Below are positions 22,891-36,273 of a stretch of DNA of 64,000 bases, piece after piece. The notes beneath the pieces were generated by a model. The model made no database searches. It was not told where the DNA came from and saw only the letters and a list, made by a program, of their open reading frames with translations. Position 1 is the stretch's first letter; each line of letters starts with the position of its first letter. Where the stretch lies: NCBI RefSeq assembly GCF_910592395.1, contig NC_088318.1, positions 2,234,001 to 2,298,000 on the forward strand, given 5' to 3'. A program made the position numbers and the translations under genes. Source of the DNA: Lineus longissimus. Its lineage: Eukaryota > Nemertea > Pilidiophora > Heteronemertea > Lineidae.

Positions 22891-24580
22891 GAGATCTGAC
22901 CTATAATGATGTCAATCAAATCCTGAAACATTTTGGCTTTTGAAAATACCAGGTAGCCCTCTTTGATGTATCGTGTGTATCGTGTCATCATGATGGAAAC
23001 TGCCTGAAGAATAGTCAACCCTTTGAAAAAAAGTAGAAAAAGTATCCACTACGGGTACCTAGCAGAGCTCACTTTTGGGGGTTGAGCCTTCATGATTCAT
23101 TTAATGTTCAGCCCCTTCGGGGTTGACCTGTCGACCTGTTCCATCTTTCATCCAATAATGATTAAGAATCCCCTGAGTTTTCACATGGCCAAAGGCCTCT
23201 ACAAATCTAAACAGATCATCTAATTGGCACTTGCTTCATTATTATGCTCCCCTGCCGATTCGTTCACATCTCTAAGCAAGGAATAAAACGGAGATTGTTT
23301 TGCTCTCAGCCAAGTTGCAGCTAACTTAAAGCCGTCTTGTCATGGTGAAGACAAGGGAAGAAGCCTGATTTAGAACACTTCTGCATCTGTCTGTTGTCAG
23401 TAAGTGGTCGTTAGTTTAGAAAAAATTATCAGCACTTGATAGCCCTTTCAGAACTATAAACTAACGGTTAAAACCCAAATGGTCATTACAAATCGATTAC
23501 CTTCAACCTGCTTACTTTCACCAATGTCCACCTCAATGCCATGTTTCTCACAATAGCCACAGAAAGTCTATATTGGGAGTAAATCAGCACCGGCTTCCAT
23601 GGAGGGGTAAATGCAACCTCTCGGCTTTATCAGAGCTCACAGAGATAGCGAAAGATCGGTTTCTTTCACAGGAATAAGTGGTGTTTTTGTTCTTGGGCAT
23701 CAGTGGCAATGTGGTAGCTTTAGGGGATTCGTAATAATGATGTGTTTTTGGTAGTTTTGGGATGACCAGGTGGTCTCGCGGTTTGTGATAGGTTGGTTTA
23801 GATAGTGTGAGAGACAAGGGTCTATGTGTCGTATCTTCATGGCTGATTGGTAGAATTGCTATTCTTTTTGTAACAATAGTTGGGATGACGTTTAATTTGT
23901 TTGTGATCTGTAAAGATGGACATTATTGAGGTGGAAAAACTAACTTTGTCACAACAGATGTGACTTGTTACTGCTAATAGTGAGTAGTGGTTGGCAGAGA
24001 CGAGAAGACTCGGTGGGGTATTGGTGAAGACACTTGGTTTTGACTCAAAGACTTGAAGTCACTGTTTGTGATGGCGAAGTGAGGCGAGGTAGTGACTATA
24101 TGTGCCTCCACACTAGTTCAGACTCATCTTCAGCCAATAGTCTGTAGTTTTGATTAGAGTCATGTGTCTTTCTTTCATTCTTTAAGAACCTTTGTGTCAG
24201 CAAGTATGGATTATAGACTGGAATATGTCCTAGCGTCTTATTGTCAGTGACCTGCCACCAGCTTGCCTGATCTGTGGCTGCTCCCCAGTGTGAATTATAG
24301 CTGGCTCAGGTCCATATTGATCTCTTGGTCCACCTGATGTAATCCACAGCACTTGTAAAGTCTGATAATCAGCCAGTTCAAAAGAATATGCAGACTGATG
24401 ATTGGGTTTGTTCTATGGGATGCAGGGGACTTGCTACTTATTCCTTGCTGTGGAGTTCATGAGGTGTCAATGCGTTTTGGCATTGTAAAGGTTGTGACAG
24501 AGTGATCTTTTAAGATGGGCTCCACTACTGCTGAAAAAAGAAGAGGTTTAACCTCTCATGATAGGGGAAGGCAATAATTG
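22890..24580. other. Intergenic, no gene seen
   Basis: AT-rich, with only short open frames. No recognisable exon. Confidence 0.5.
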
Positions 24581-24584
24581 GGGA

Positions 24585-24760
24585 AGCGTGGTGGTACAGT
24601 GGAAGAGCGTCCGACACGTGATCTGAAGGTCATGGGTTCGAGGTGTACCCGGTATATTCGACTGACCTGAAAGACCAAGTAGAGTACACTTAAAGCTCAC
24701 TCGAGAATTGGCATTTGGTAAGGTCAGCAATGCTGTGAAAGACACTGTCAGTTGGGATTG
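24585..24760 (+). repeat. tRNA-derived SINE
   Basis: A box GTGGTACAGTGGAAGAGCG (24591-24609), an anticodon-like stem TCCGA/TCTGA around the loop CACGTGA, and B box GGTTCGAGG (24635-24643) form a near-complete tRNA-like head. The body to about 24760 is diverged. Confidence 0.65.
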
Positions 24761-27700
24761 AAGAAGTTCATTTCTAGAAAATACGAGTCAGATTTCTGAA
24801 ATCCTTCTGGAGAACTTTGTCGAGTTCGGTTTTCCAGAAAGCAGTACATATTATATTATGATGGATAGCGGCATGGAAGAAAAGCAAAGTTAGAAATTCT
24901 CTTTCCTTTGATAGATGTCTTACTTTAGCGAGGCACCTGCCCTGTTTACCACAAGGCTTGCACAGAATGCTCAAGTACCTCACTATCATTACATTTCTAA
25001 CAAACCTGCTCCAACCAAATTCTTTTTTTGTCACGAGATATTTTCTTGGGAACTGTTGTTGGGATTCAGAATGTGCAGCATTTCTTAGAATGTCTCTCAT
25101 GCTTCTTTGGTGCACTAAGTCAGTTTTAGTGAAAAGTTGTTCTTCATTGCATGGACGAGGGCATTTTAGAGTCCAGGAGTGAATGCAGTGTCACTGATAC
25201 TGTGATGGGCTTCTCATTGATAGCACATGGCAACCTTCATAGGGTGAGTTATTCTTACTCTTGGTTTTCCTCTTAAAGTACAAGTAAAACAGTCGGCCAA
25301 ACTCATCAATCCGAACCCATCATTGAGAAGCAAATGATACATGTGTGAAAGTCATGTTTTTTGTCATTGATAGGTGACTTAACAGGTTCGGTGTCAGAGT
25401 TGTTTGATGGATCTTGCGTGGATCCGCCTGCCTTGTCATTGAACCTAGCAATGATGAAATTGGACAAGTGGAGGTGTTTCCTGCTCATGTAAACAACTTT
25501 AGCCAATTTACCAGGTGGATAGGGCAGGTAATTCAGCGTGTTCTTGACGCATGAACACTAGATGGCACTGATGCCCAGGTTGGAAGAACCATGCCGCTGC
25601 ATCTGCCTACTTATGTCTTCAAGATGATACTCTTCGTTTTGGTTCACATCAGGCCTCTGGTTGGCTTTGTTCTGTCCCACTGCATGCTGATACCACTCGC
25701 ATATCGATTTCATATCAATTTTCATAGGTGGCGCCTATGGAATTTTATGGATACGTATAGTCTTGAAGAGGTCGATCTGTAGACCTGCACCCATTCTATT
25801 GGTCCCCAGACTCTCTCAACAGCACCATTGGTGAAAGATCTCTAGTTCAATTTGATGATAAGGAGACAAGTATTGTATCCATCTCTCTGCTTTATTAGAC
25901 AGAGGAAAATCCCAATGAGATCAAGCTTTCGACATTTTATATATTCAACCCAAAGACAATGGTGTTCCAAGCTTTGCTGCTATGGATTATGTTGAGCTCA
26001 GTCCAGACAGTTTTGTAGGCTTGCTGTAAATGTATAAGGTGGCGGTTCGGAAGAGCCCAGGCAAAAGTATTTTAACCTTGTTGATGACTGGTTTCCCCTG
26101 AACAAAATATGTAAAGTACAAAGTGATGAATAAGAAGGCTACTGGTATGTCTCCTCAAATACCTTTTCCTAATTCCACATGTTCCATCCCTGGCTATTGC
26201 TTCTCTGCTCATTTCAGTTGTTTAGAAGTCAGCAGGTGTAAGGACAGGGAGAAAGAACATTTGGTCATTAATATTGGGCTTCGGTGAGGTATGCAATCTA
26301 GAGAATAACTGTAGTGCAGAAACCTTCTTTGAACTGGGAGGTAGAATTCTCACTAAATCTTGGTGTATTCCATCACCCCATGCACTTTTATGATACCATA
26401 TGCCCCATGCTTTCTTGGGCTGCCAACGAAATGTCCTGCTTGTCAAGAAAAATTGGCAGGGACGGATGCAGGAGATGAATAGCTGAAATATTAAATTGGT
26501 GAGTATCATTGGCGATGAAAGAAACTATGTTGATGTAGGGATCAACATTTTATACTGTTCTTTTTTGGGGAGGGAGGGTTCTTGAGAAAAGTTTACTTTC
26601 TTTACCAGGTACCTTGTGTGAAGATGCCTAAGTCCCTCCAGTCAGGGTAAACTTGTAGAGCAGTCAAATTAAAGCATCTGCTGTAATCAATTCATTTCTA
26701 CTAAAAATGGTGCTTTGGCAGATTTGTTGAAAATAATAAACAAACGCAGTCCCTGCAGCCCCCACCTTTATTACTCTCGCAGGTAAACGATAAGGGCCGC
26801 TGCAAAGGAAGATACACCTAACCAATATACCATCAGCATTCCACGAACAACTTCACAATTACCGTGCACTGGCTTGGACGCCCATGGACCAACATGCCGC
26901 GTGAACCTGCCATTTGGCGCTTCACCAGAAAACGAAAACCCTCTAAGAATATGAGTGCACCTGTTTGTGGAGTAATGGAATACCCCTGAGATGAGAGGAA
27001 CAACTGTCTTAACCATTAGTTCCAAACATTTAAAATTCAGGCTCAAGTAATCTTAGAACTTGGTTATGGATCAACTGTGGTAAAATAGTTCAATAAAGAA
27101 TGTTTGGTTCCTTGAAAGTGAGAACTGGGCCAAAAGTTCTTTGGCATCCCAGAGTGTTCGGATGTCAGGGAATTCAAGCCCAAGAGGACTTCTTGGTCAG
27201 GTGTCAAGCACTTTAATATCCACTTGGCCAACACTGACTCCTTGAAATTGTCACATATTTTGGATATTGGCCATAAAAACACAAGGGCAACATGCCCCGT
27301 CTTTCTCTGTCACCTTGTTTAGGGTCTCAGACTCACAGTCCTGGAGCCCTAGAAAATACGAAATAACCTGAAAAGTTCCGCTGGAATCTTTACGAGAAAC
27401 TCTCCTCCTTGGCCTGATGGATGGGCAATGGTAAACCTCATCCTGGTATATTAGCAGTTCATTAAGCGGGCTTGATTCATCCAGCAGGGAACAGGTTTAC
27501 ACGGGTGTTAATGACTCATCAGAGGGTCCGGGAGGCTGACAAGGTGCTGAGACAATAGATGGCAGCAGCATGCAAAGGTACCCAAAAGGAGGGAAGTGGA
27601 TAGCTGGCATCGGCATGTGCTATACATGTTAGAATCTTTTTCAGTTCCGTAAGAAAAAGAAACCAAGTTGACATTTCACTTTTCATTCCTCTATGAAGGA

Positions 27701-28770
27701 TGAACTGTTCACTTGGGGTTAAAATCAACATCAAGTGATATGACATGAGGAGTCTTCCATTTTATAGAAAAAGTGAAAGCAAGTAAAGTTATGCCAAATT
27801 GAACAGGAGCTTTGATTACTGGCGGCCTTAACTGGACTGAAATGGCCAATTTTAGCCATTATGTGCTCTCCTTAGTGTTTGCACAGAAAAGTTGCTTGTT
27901 TAGGCTGGAAAGTGAATTTTTATAAAGCACTGTTACAGTACAATGCTATTGTTTCTCGCAGTTGTTGATTGTTTCTTTATGTTGGATGTGATTAACTAGG
28001 ATGATTTAAACAGGAAAAAATAACGGAGATACCTCATGCTGGGCATAAACCTTTAGCAGGTGGCTTTAGTCTAATGATTACAAAGTCACTTTTCACAATT
28101 ACCACTTGCTAATGACCAGGAAATATAAACTCAAAACTGTTACGGCAAGTTTTTCATTTTATTTCAAGAGTGCCTGCTTTGGATTTCCTACGGCCCTGTA
28201 ACTGCTGCATAAGCAAAACTGAAGGGGGGGACGTGGTTTACATCCCTAGTTGAGGCAAAAGGTTTTCTTTTTAGAGGTTCAAATACTCGAGAGAAAAAAT
28301 ACATGCCGTTGAAAAAATGTGTGAGAGTCATGTAGGGGGATAGCTTCGATGATCAGGTAAAAAATGATATGTCATCTGGCAAGCTCAACTGTCAACCACG
28401 TGTGGCACGTCTAACCTAATAGAACATTCATGCTGATCAGGAAACACATTGAGCTTGTCTTTAGTAAAAAAAGTGACAAGGAACATGACAAAAGTTGCAA
28501 GTTGCAACATCATAGCCCTAGTTACAGTGTCTTATGTTGCCCTGCCAGACACCACATGTGCTTGAAACTTGAAATCTTTTGTAAAATTCAAAATTTGTGT
28601 TTTCGTGGCTGGCAACAGCCATGTTGCATTCGGATAGAAATTTGATAGAAATTTGAAAAGTAAAAGAAACTGCATCTCTTAATCTGGCCTCCTATGCAGT
28701 CCATTTCGCTATCCTGATCGTCCTTCCTCTACCGGACGACAAGACGACGTCAACTACCAGGCTTTGACTT
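24760..28770. other. Gene desert, no gene seen
   Basis: No exon, array or transposon end recognised in about 4 kb. Open frames here are under 120 codons and unsupported. Confidence 0.45.
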
Positions 28771-28773
28771 GGG

Positions 28774-28866
28774 AATGAACCTCCTAGACAAACTAATGGG
28801 TATCATTAGAAAGAAATCGCTGATGATACCCACTACTTTTTCCAAATTAGTATAAGGGGGTTCATT
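28774..28866. repeat. Nested palindrome (93 bp, MITE-like)
   Basis: Three concentric inverted arms: AATGAACC/GGTTCATT (28774-28781 and 28859-28866), ACTAAT/ATTAGT, and GGTATCAT/ATGATACC at the centre around a short loop. It could fold as a long cruciform or hairpin. No target duplication is obvious. Confidence 0.7.
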
Positions 28867-28872
28867 GGTATG

Positions 28873-29096
28873 ATTGATACAGCTGAAATCACCAAGTTGT
28901 CTGGCAGATCCAAGTAGGCAGGTTTGTGGTCCGGCCCTCCTCTGATGTTGGTTCTAAGGCTATAACCAATCCAATTTAACCAAAGCTACAGACTGTAGAT
29001 AATCAGAAAATTAGCTTCGATATCATTGATTCAGTCGACACCACCAAGCAATCTGTCAGATTAACTAAGGCAGGTTTATGGCCCCGCCCTCCTCAG
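28873..29096. repeat. Diverged tandem duplication, period 152 bp
   Basis: ATTGAT.CAG..GA...CACCAAG, TCTG.CAGAT and GGCCC/CCGCCCTCCTC recur at 28873-28942 and 29025-29096 in the same order, with clear substitutions between the copies. It starts 7 bp after the nested palindrome. Confidence 0.75.
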
Positions 29097-29099
29097 GCA

Positions 29100-31230
29100 G
29101 AAGGGCGGTACTAATCTAACACTTATTTAGTTCTTCTTAGATTAAAAACATTATCAGAATGCTTAAACAGGTTTGCTTGGGAATTTGAGGATCTGTGACA
29201 AACGGTGAGTGGAGAGTTGTACTTAGGGAGACTTGCCAGTGCATTCCATTAACTTTCTATGTCTACTCAAAGGGCATTTAAAGCGGGAGAAAAAGGTGGG
29301 CACCAATCCTGATGTCCCGTTATGAAAAAGCCCCATCCCAATTCCCAATAGGCAATTCTCCCTGCAATGTCCTGAATCCCGTTGAAATAATAACGTCCAT
29401 CCATCTGACGTCCCAAAAAAGACCATTCCCTTGAAGTGATGATTTAAGCCTATACTGGTATGGGTGATGATTTCTTCATGAAATATGTCATCGCACTTTC
29501 TTACCAGTGAAAAGTTTCTGAAAGATCGAAAGAACTTCATGCGGTAAAGTGTCCCAGCAGGTGACAAGGAAGTCATCATTACGGGTAAGAGGGGCGGTAA
29601 CTTGTCACAGATGCCTGCAGGAAACAAGACTACTTCATCCGACCACAGCCAATTTGAAATAATTCGTAACATTTTGGGTTTTCTCTCATCGAGGCATTTA
29701 AACGCTGACAGGATACATTGTCACTCGGTTAATGAAGTCTGTGGATTGAGAAAAACACCAATTATTCCTTTAGGCTAGACTGTAGTTGCGGTGCTGAGAA
29801 AAATCGCTGACTGAATGCTAAGCTAAGGATGTCTGGTCAAATGAGGATCAGATGCAAGACGCGGCTGAAGAGTTGTTTTATATTTGCATATTTTGAAAGT
29901 TTGGTGGTTCCATTTTGCGGGCAAGATTGATTGTTTTGCTGTGTCTTGTGCTGTGAGTAGTGTAGAACAATTGAATCGGAATTGAAAATGAAATGATAAG
30001 TAGGCCATCCAAGTCTCTGTGATATTGGCAAGGATCGGGCTACATCTAAAAAATGCAAAGGCAACAAGTGTGTTATGATATCTCAAACTCATGATATCTC
30101 AAAATCATTTTCTCATTGCTCTATGGCCAAGAGGATGACAGGGCCACACAGTTCTAGAAGAAGGGCCATTGGACAGTTCTTCTGTTCCTTTAAATAAGCT
30201 TATAATTTTGGGACGTTTCTTACTAGAAGTGGCAAACATGCAGTCTTCCGTATTCCCTCAAAGATCGTGTTTTATTAGAGCCGATAAACCCTTTTCTTTC
30301 TGACCTTAGAAAAAAATTATCATTTCTGAGTTGGTGTAGTAAATCAGGTGTAAACACGGAATTAGTATGTATATTCTGCTCGAGAAGTAACAAGTGCAGT
30401 TTAGATAGAAACCAATGTAGGCCTAGTAAAGAAAGCCCCTGGTTACCCCACCTGAAGGATGAAATTCTCCTGCTGCAGGTAGAACCGTTATTGATGAGCC
30501 GACTCGCTGTAGCGTTTTTCTCGAAGAACCTGTTCCGTTGTTGGCATATTCTGTATTGAGTTTCTTGCCGATTTCATTTGTGCAGAATGTTTGGCATTCT
30601 GCGTACTCCATTGCTGATAGAGCCGTACATACACAACAAAAAGTCACAGAGATAAAAAAGATAGAATACTGTCAAGGAGGAATAAATGTGCAGTTGAACC
30701 TCTTTGTTTTAAAGGATGCCCTTGGGACTGACAAGTGCTGTTCTTAATTGAGGGCTGTCCCAAGGTAAAATTCGATGAAAATGCCCAACTCCGGACCATC
30801 AATTGACGTAGGATTTTGGTCTTCTTATTTTCTATCAATGCATTCTGTGACTCTCAGCAACCAACACAATCTCAATCAGATCTTTAATCTCTGATATTGC
30901 TGACACTTTGGTGGATTTTCCAATTTGCAGATCCACAGACTGAATAAATTATCAGTCCATGCAAATATTTGTCTCTAAGGCTAGGAAAATTGTTGTAAGC
31001 CTTTCACAAAATCATTGCCACAAGTTAGAGATTCCAAACATGGAAAATATTTTCATAGCAAAATGACCTTCAGACGAGACTATGAAAACATTACTTTGGT
31101 TGTTAATCCCCAAAAGCCTGTGACAATTTAGTAGCATCACTTGGAAAAACAAGGGATAAGGCTAGTGACCATAGAAGCTACTCTAAACTGTGATGAACTT
31201 GTGACTGTAACTAAAGAATCTAAACCCTTC
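29100..31230. other. Gene desert, no gene seen
   Basis: The longest open frame is 149 codons on the minus strand (29223-29672). It has an ATG but no recognisable domain or splice context, and I do not call it a gene. Confidence 0.45.
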
Positions 31231-31239
31231 GCTTTCTCA

Positions 31240-31640
31240 GTTTTTGACCAAAGGTAGCTGATTAACCTCCCCAGCTGATAACAAATGTTTTCATATCAGG
31301 TTTAGTCACCTAGGACCTTTGACCTGGACAGACGTGTGACCAGTGACCATGATGGACGAAGTGTGGACAGTTTCAAGTCCTTATTCCTGAGAAATCTCAC
31401 AACATGAGACACAGTAAAGTACCTTTGATGACTGACCTTTCTTGCTGGGGAATTTGACCAAAGGTTTAAAGAATACTTGACTGTCAAGTTTCTGTATCAA
31501 GTTTTGGTCACCTGGGGCCTTTGACCTGGACAAGTGTGTGGCTCATGACCGCCTGACTTGGACATGGACAATTTCTAGTCACTATCTCTGAGATTGGACC
31601 TGATGCTTGCCCTGAACCTTTGACCACTGAACTCCTTCTG
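31240..31640. repeat. Diverged duplication (about 197 bp) rich in nuclear-receptor-like DR1 motifs
   Basis: Segments starting near 31300 (GTCACCTAGGACCTTTGACCTGGACA) and 31507 (GTCACCTGGGGCCTTTGACCTGGACA) align over about 130 bp. The minus strand of the first reads AGGTCA-A-AGGTCC (31314-31326), a full DR1 half-site pair. Further TTTGACC cores lie near 31243, 31455, 31520 and 31617. Confidence 0.7.
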
Positions 31641-31644
31641 TCTG

Positions 31645-34600
31645 TTGACGCCTGGGAACTTTGACAATGACAGCCCGACCAACAGCCCTACAGATGAGTC
31701 CTTCACTGAGTATACACTTCCTTTCCTTCCAGAGATTCTAAGTATGTTTGCAGAGATTCAAACAATCAAAGTACCCGATTCTGTCGGCTTGGGAACTGTA
31801 TGGTCTGTAAGCTGTAATGGGGCAACCTTTGGCACTGACCAGTCTTTCGTTGGGACTGGGACTCCACTAGAACAGCATTATATTAATATAATATTAATAT
31901 TATTTATCATTATTGTCAGTTTGTCAATTTTGCAGTCCTTTGGTTACCGATTCTTGTCGGAGGACGATAACCTCTAATGAAGATGTGAATTCATCGCCCA
32001 ATTAATGCCGCAAGATTACTCCACGTCACTGGATACCATTGAGTAATTGATGAAAGGTTCGACTCGCAGTGTTACAAATTAGCTAAAGGAAGTCGGAAGG
32101 TAGCCATCTTGATCGCTTAATTCCCGCATGTGGATTGTCTTATTAGATAAATCAGGAACAGCGTTGTTAAACAGTTGTTTTAAGTCATTTGAATTAAGTA
32201 ATGTAACATTTCCCAAGTCCTTTACTTCCTGTAATACATGACTCTACATGAAAAATCTTGCTAAATTCAATCAGCTGGGCTTTTTTTTGTGGGTTACTAA
32301 GGAAATACTGACAAACGATTTTAAAAATGCAATTGTTTCAGGTTTAAACTTGTCAAATATGTCTGAATCTGACTTGCTATATTTCAAGCACATGTTGCAA
32401 TATTTTTGTACTTTCACTTGGCACTGTTATCAATTATAACTCTTGTTTACGAATTAACGCCAATTTCCTTAATTGTTTCTCAGAGTGAGTCAAACCGGTA
32501 TCTTCCTGCTGTTTTTATTGGTATTGTTATTGTTTTTAGAGACAAAAATAAATGATATACATACGAGAGGCCATTCAGAAGAACCAGATTTTCTTGATTG
32601 CAACTTGACTGCGACCCCCCCCCCCCCTTACTGTAGGACCATCTGACCCCAGGAGAAAAAAGGGATACTATAATGCAGACGGTCTTTTGTAATAGCTTCC
32701 GAGTGAACAGATCTATCAAGAGCGTAGTTGCAATAGAATCTGCCAGGGGGTGTTTGAGTCACACAGGGCTCATAATGAAAGTTAGGTTTTTCACCAGAAA
32801 ACAGCTAAGAGATGAAACCAAGAGCGCGAAAGCCATCAAGTTTTACCATCAATTCCATTGCCTTCAGCTTCGAGTGTTGCAGTAATGAAGTTTTGCACAA
32901 GCCCTGCAAAAGGTATGTGACTTACGGCGTCATCTATAGAGGTTTACCAGGTCCCTCATCGAGGAAACCTAGCTGGTTGAAAAGTGATAGCAAATAGCCA
33001 GATACCCCTTCTTCAGCCCCCCAAACCCGTGAACGAATTCATTGACATTTCTTTATTACATCTATGTGGCACTGCTACAGTCAAGATAACCTGCTAGATG
33101 AGGCAGGTTTTTGGGCCATGTAAATCTATGCGGCATGGTTCAGCCATGAATATGAGGGTGAAAACAAATCTTATGACATGGAACAGTCGATGGACTAGTG
33201 CTCGTATCTCTCAGCATTGGGAGCAGGCTGTCTATCCATATTTCTCAGGCCCCAACAGCATAAAAAGTTCTCCACCTTAGCAAATTTTCTCAAATTCATG
33301 TTGATGATTTCACCTTGCCTTTCACCTGCTCAACTATTTCAAATATAAGGTATCTCCCTTTATTTCGCTTCACGTCTCAACAAATTACCGGAACCTGTTC
33401 AAAGAGCATTAGGACATTTTCAGTTTTCTTTGAGAAGGTACTTTTGATTGAAAGTTCAGGTGGAATTTCCAGGCAGAATGGAACTGGTGCCATTCTGGCA
33501 AAGTCAATTTTAAAAAAGCTTTTATCTTACCCACTTATGGTCAATGGCCTGCCATCTACACTCATAGAAATAAATGTTTTTGAGGCTTTGTTTTAGGATC
33601 ACATTTTTTAAGCGAACACAAATATAAGCACCCTTATGGGGGAAGGGGGAGGGGAAACTCGTCTTTTGGCCTTAGCAAGTCAAAAGTATCTCTCCCGCCC
33701 TAAACTTAATGGATAATAGCAAGAATTCATAAAGACTTTATTTATTCTTGTATTAACCTCAATTTTCAGGTCATAATATATTTCGAAAATAGTGGGAAGC
33801 CAATTCTTACTGGGATCCCAGTCTATACAACAGCAGGGCAACAACTCAAAAATCAGCAGGACAACTCAGAAATATAACTTAATTGAAAAAAACCTGTAAG
33901 CTTTTGTTGGTCTCTGAGACATGTTAGATTTTTAGATGCTTTTTGTCGATTTTTAGCTGTTTTTTGCCTGGTTATCCACCTGGCTGTATGAGTATTTGAT
34001 GGATTACTGCGGGGTGCTGCACGGTTTACTTACCAATCACCTGCACCGGAGGATAACTGCCAGGATCGGGGCTTTCATGTTCGAACACGATTGTTTACAA
34101 CACTACAACTAATGAAACAAATGTGAAACATGTACCAAGGTTATTATTTAGCAAGGATCGGCATCATAAAAGGCCCAAACTCTCCTGAAAACTATTCCAC
34201 CCTGCACCAACGAATCAGTTAACATTTTGGAGGATTCTTAGAATGTAAACTAGGGCTTACCAACGTTTTGTGGATGTCAAACTTTTCTTTGCTCAGTGAT
34301 CTTCATTTGGCAAAAGAGCGTTGCTCCTCAAGCCAATAGCAGTTTTGTTTTGTTCTGAAACACGCTTGTCAGTGAGTGGTTCAGGGTGTGAGGTGGGTAA
34401 GGACTGACTCAGGATCCAGCAAGACTTTGGTTATGGGTTACCACGAGTGTTCCAACCAAATAAAGATGATATACTTGGCTCTGATGGACATGTTCTGCTG
34501 TTCAGCCGACTAATGAAGACAAAATTGTTAAAGAAATTGTCTCCAGCAGAGAAAACACTGCCCCCTGCAGGCTGATTATGCGGTTTGGTTTTCGAGTGGA

Positions 34601-36270
34601 GAAAACGACACCAGACTACCGCCTGTGATAATATGCTGGCTAAACAAGAAGAAAGCTACAATCTTGTGTGAGAATTAGTCAAACGCTGTAGGGGGGCCAG
34701 GTATGGTGAGGAACTGAGTCCAGACACAGGCAGCTTTCTTCCTTTAACCACAAATCAAAATGTCTTCCACTCTTTAAATCCAAGTGTTCAAAAGTCTTTC
34801 ATAATCATTTCCCCCTGATGGCTCTTTAGTTCCACGTGTTTTAAGCCAGGTATGAAGACATTTGTTACTTTTGAGGTATAAAATCACCAAACATGTGTCG
34901 TGGGACAGCTAACATGAGTTTGGGCAGGATGTGACACAAGGCTGGCACACGCCATGCTAATTCTTTACATGTGCTAACCTGGCTAACGTCAATGACTTGA
35001 GGGCCAATTACGAGAGGAAAATGATCTCACCAATCTTCCTGACCAAAAACAAAAAGCCTAGGAGTATTGTTATCCTCTTGAAGATGTTAACTAACCTGAC
35101 CATTTGGTTTTGCAACCTATGGCAAGTCAATAAACTGCTTCGGGGACACGCAGTCTGAAAAATCTGCTTTATGTGCCCATCTCATTAGGTTAAGGCCCAT
35201 CAGGGCTTTCAATTCCATAAATGGGACACATCCTACCTTTCCTAATTTTGACCTTTTTTTTTGTGATGTGATAGTATTCATAACAAAAATCGAGGTTTTT
35301 TTTGTAGGAGGGTGTGACTTACCTTGATAGGGGCTCAGCATTTTGCTGATCAGACTTCATACCTCTCTTACCCTCAGCTAAACAACTTTATCATCCCCTG
35401 TCTGACAGCTGTAAAGGTAATATTGATGAGTCTTACAACTTCATCTTGTAAAAAAACACCATGTTAAACACAGCAGTGACAAGACGAAAGCCAATTACAC
35501 TAATTTTTTGGCTTGTATCCCTGAAGAAGAGTCACTTCTACCTGAACAGCTGAAGGTGGCAGACCACACCTGTCCTCTGATACTAAAACAACATTTTCTC
35601 CTGAAAATGTCAAATAAAAAACTTATCTGTCTCAGTCCTCATTTACTGCAGTTATGAAGGGCAAAATTGTTGCATTGGGGTAACTTCTGTCCCAATGGTA
35701 AGAAGTACCTCTTTGGACCTGTTCTAACATGGGTCGATTTTGAAGATATCTGTCTAGACAATATGATGCCATATTTGGAAGACATTTGCATGTGCAGTAT
35801 GTATTTTGATCAAGTTAGAGACAACATGAAATGATGTTTGAAACACTAAAGGTACGACAGAGACACAATTGTATGTGTGTACTTAGGTCTCTTTCCAATA
35901 TGCAAATAAGCCTCCTCATAATGTCTATTTGAGGCGCTTTTTCTCTCCTAAAAAGCTGTGTTGTGCGTCAGGACAACACAATCTTTGATGAAGGCCAAGG
36001 ATATCGCTTTTCAGGAACATCCTGCCCCAATGCGGCAAGTGGATTTATATCCCTCACAAGCAATGACCCAAATTGTCCTTGAACTTCTGTTGCTCACCTT
36101 TGGATGGATCACTTCACTCCTGAAATATATCAGGAAATGAAACTGTAATTATTTTGACAGCTAAGTGTTTCAGAAAACCATGACAATGAATGTCTTCCAT
36201 ATGTGTGGTAACTCTTCATTGTTTTATGGTCAAGGTGTCTTGGCTGAGGCATAACTTCCGATTCATGTTA
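31645..36270. other. Gene desert, no gene seen
   Basis: No recognisable exon. Contains a 13-C run (32615-32627) and an AT palindrome (ATTATATTAATATAATATTA, from about 31877). A 110-codon frame at 31645-31977 begins with TTG, not ATG, and has no recognisable content. Confidence 0.45.
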
Positions 36271-36273
36271 AAT

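Noticed and set aside
29223-29672. 149-codon minus-strand frame
   Set aside because: It has an ATG but no recognised domain or splice signals, and its length is within chance for this size of window.
31645-31977. 110-codon frame with a hydrophobic C-terminal part
   Set aside because: It starts with TTG, has no in-frame ATG near the start, overlaps a duplicated repeat and an AT palindrome, and has no splice context.
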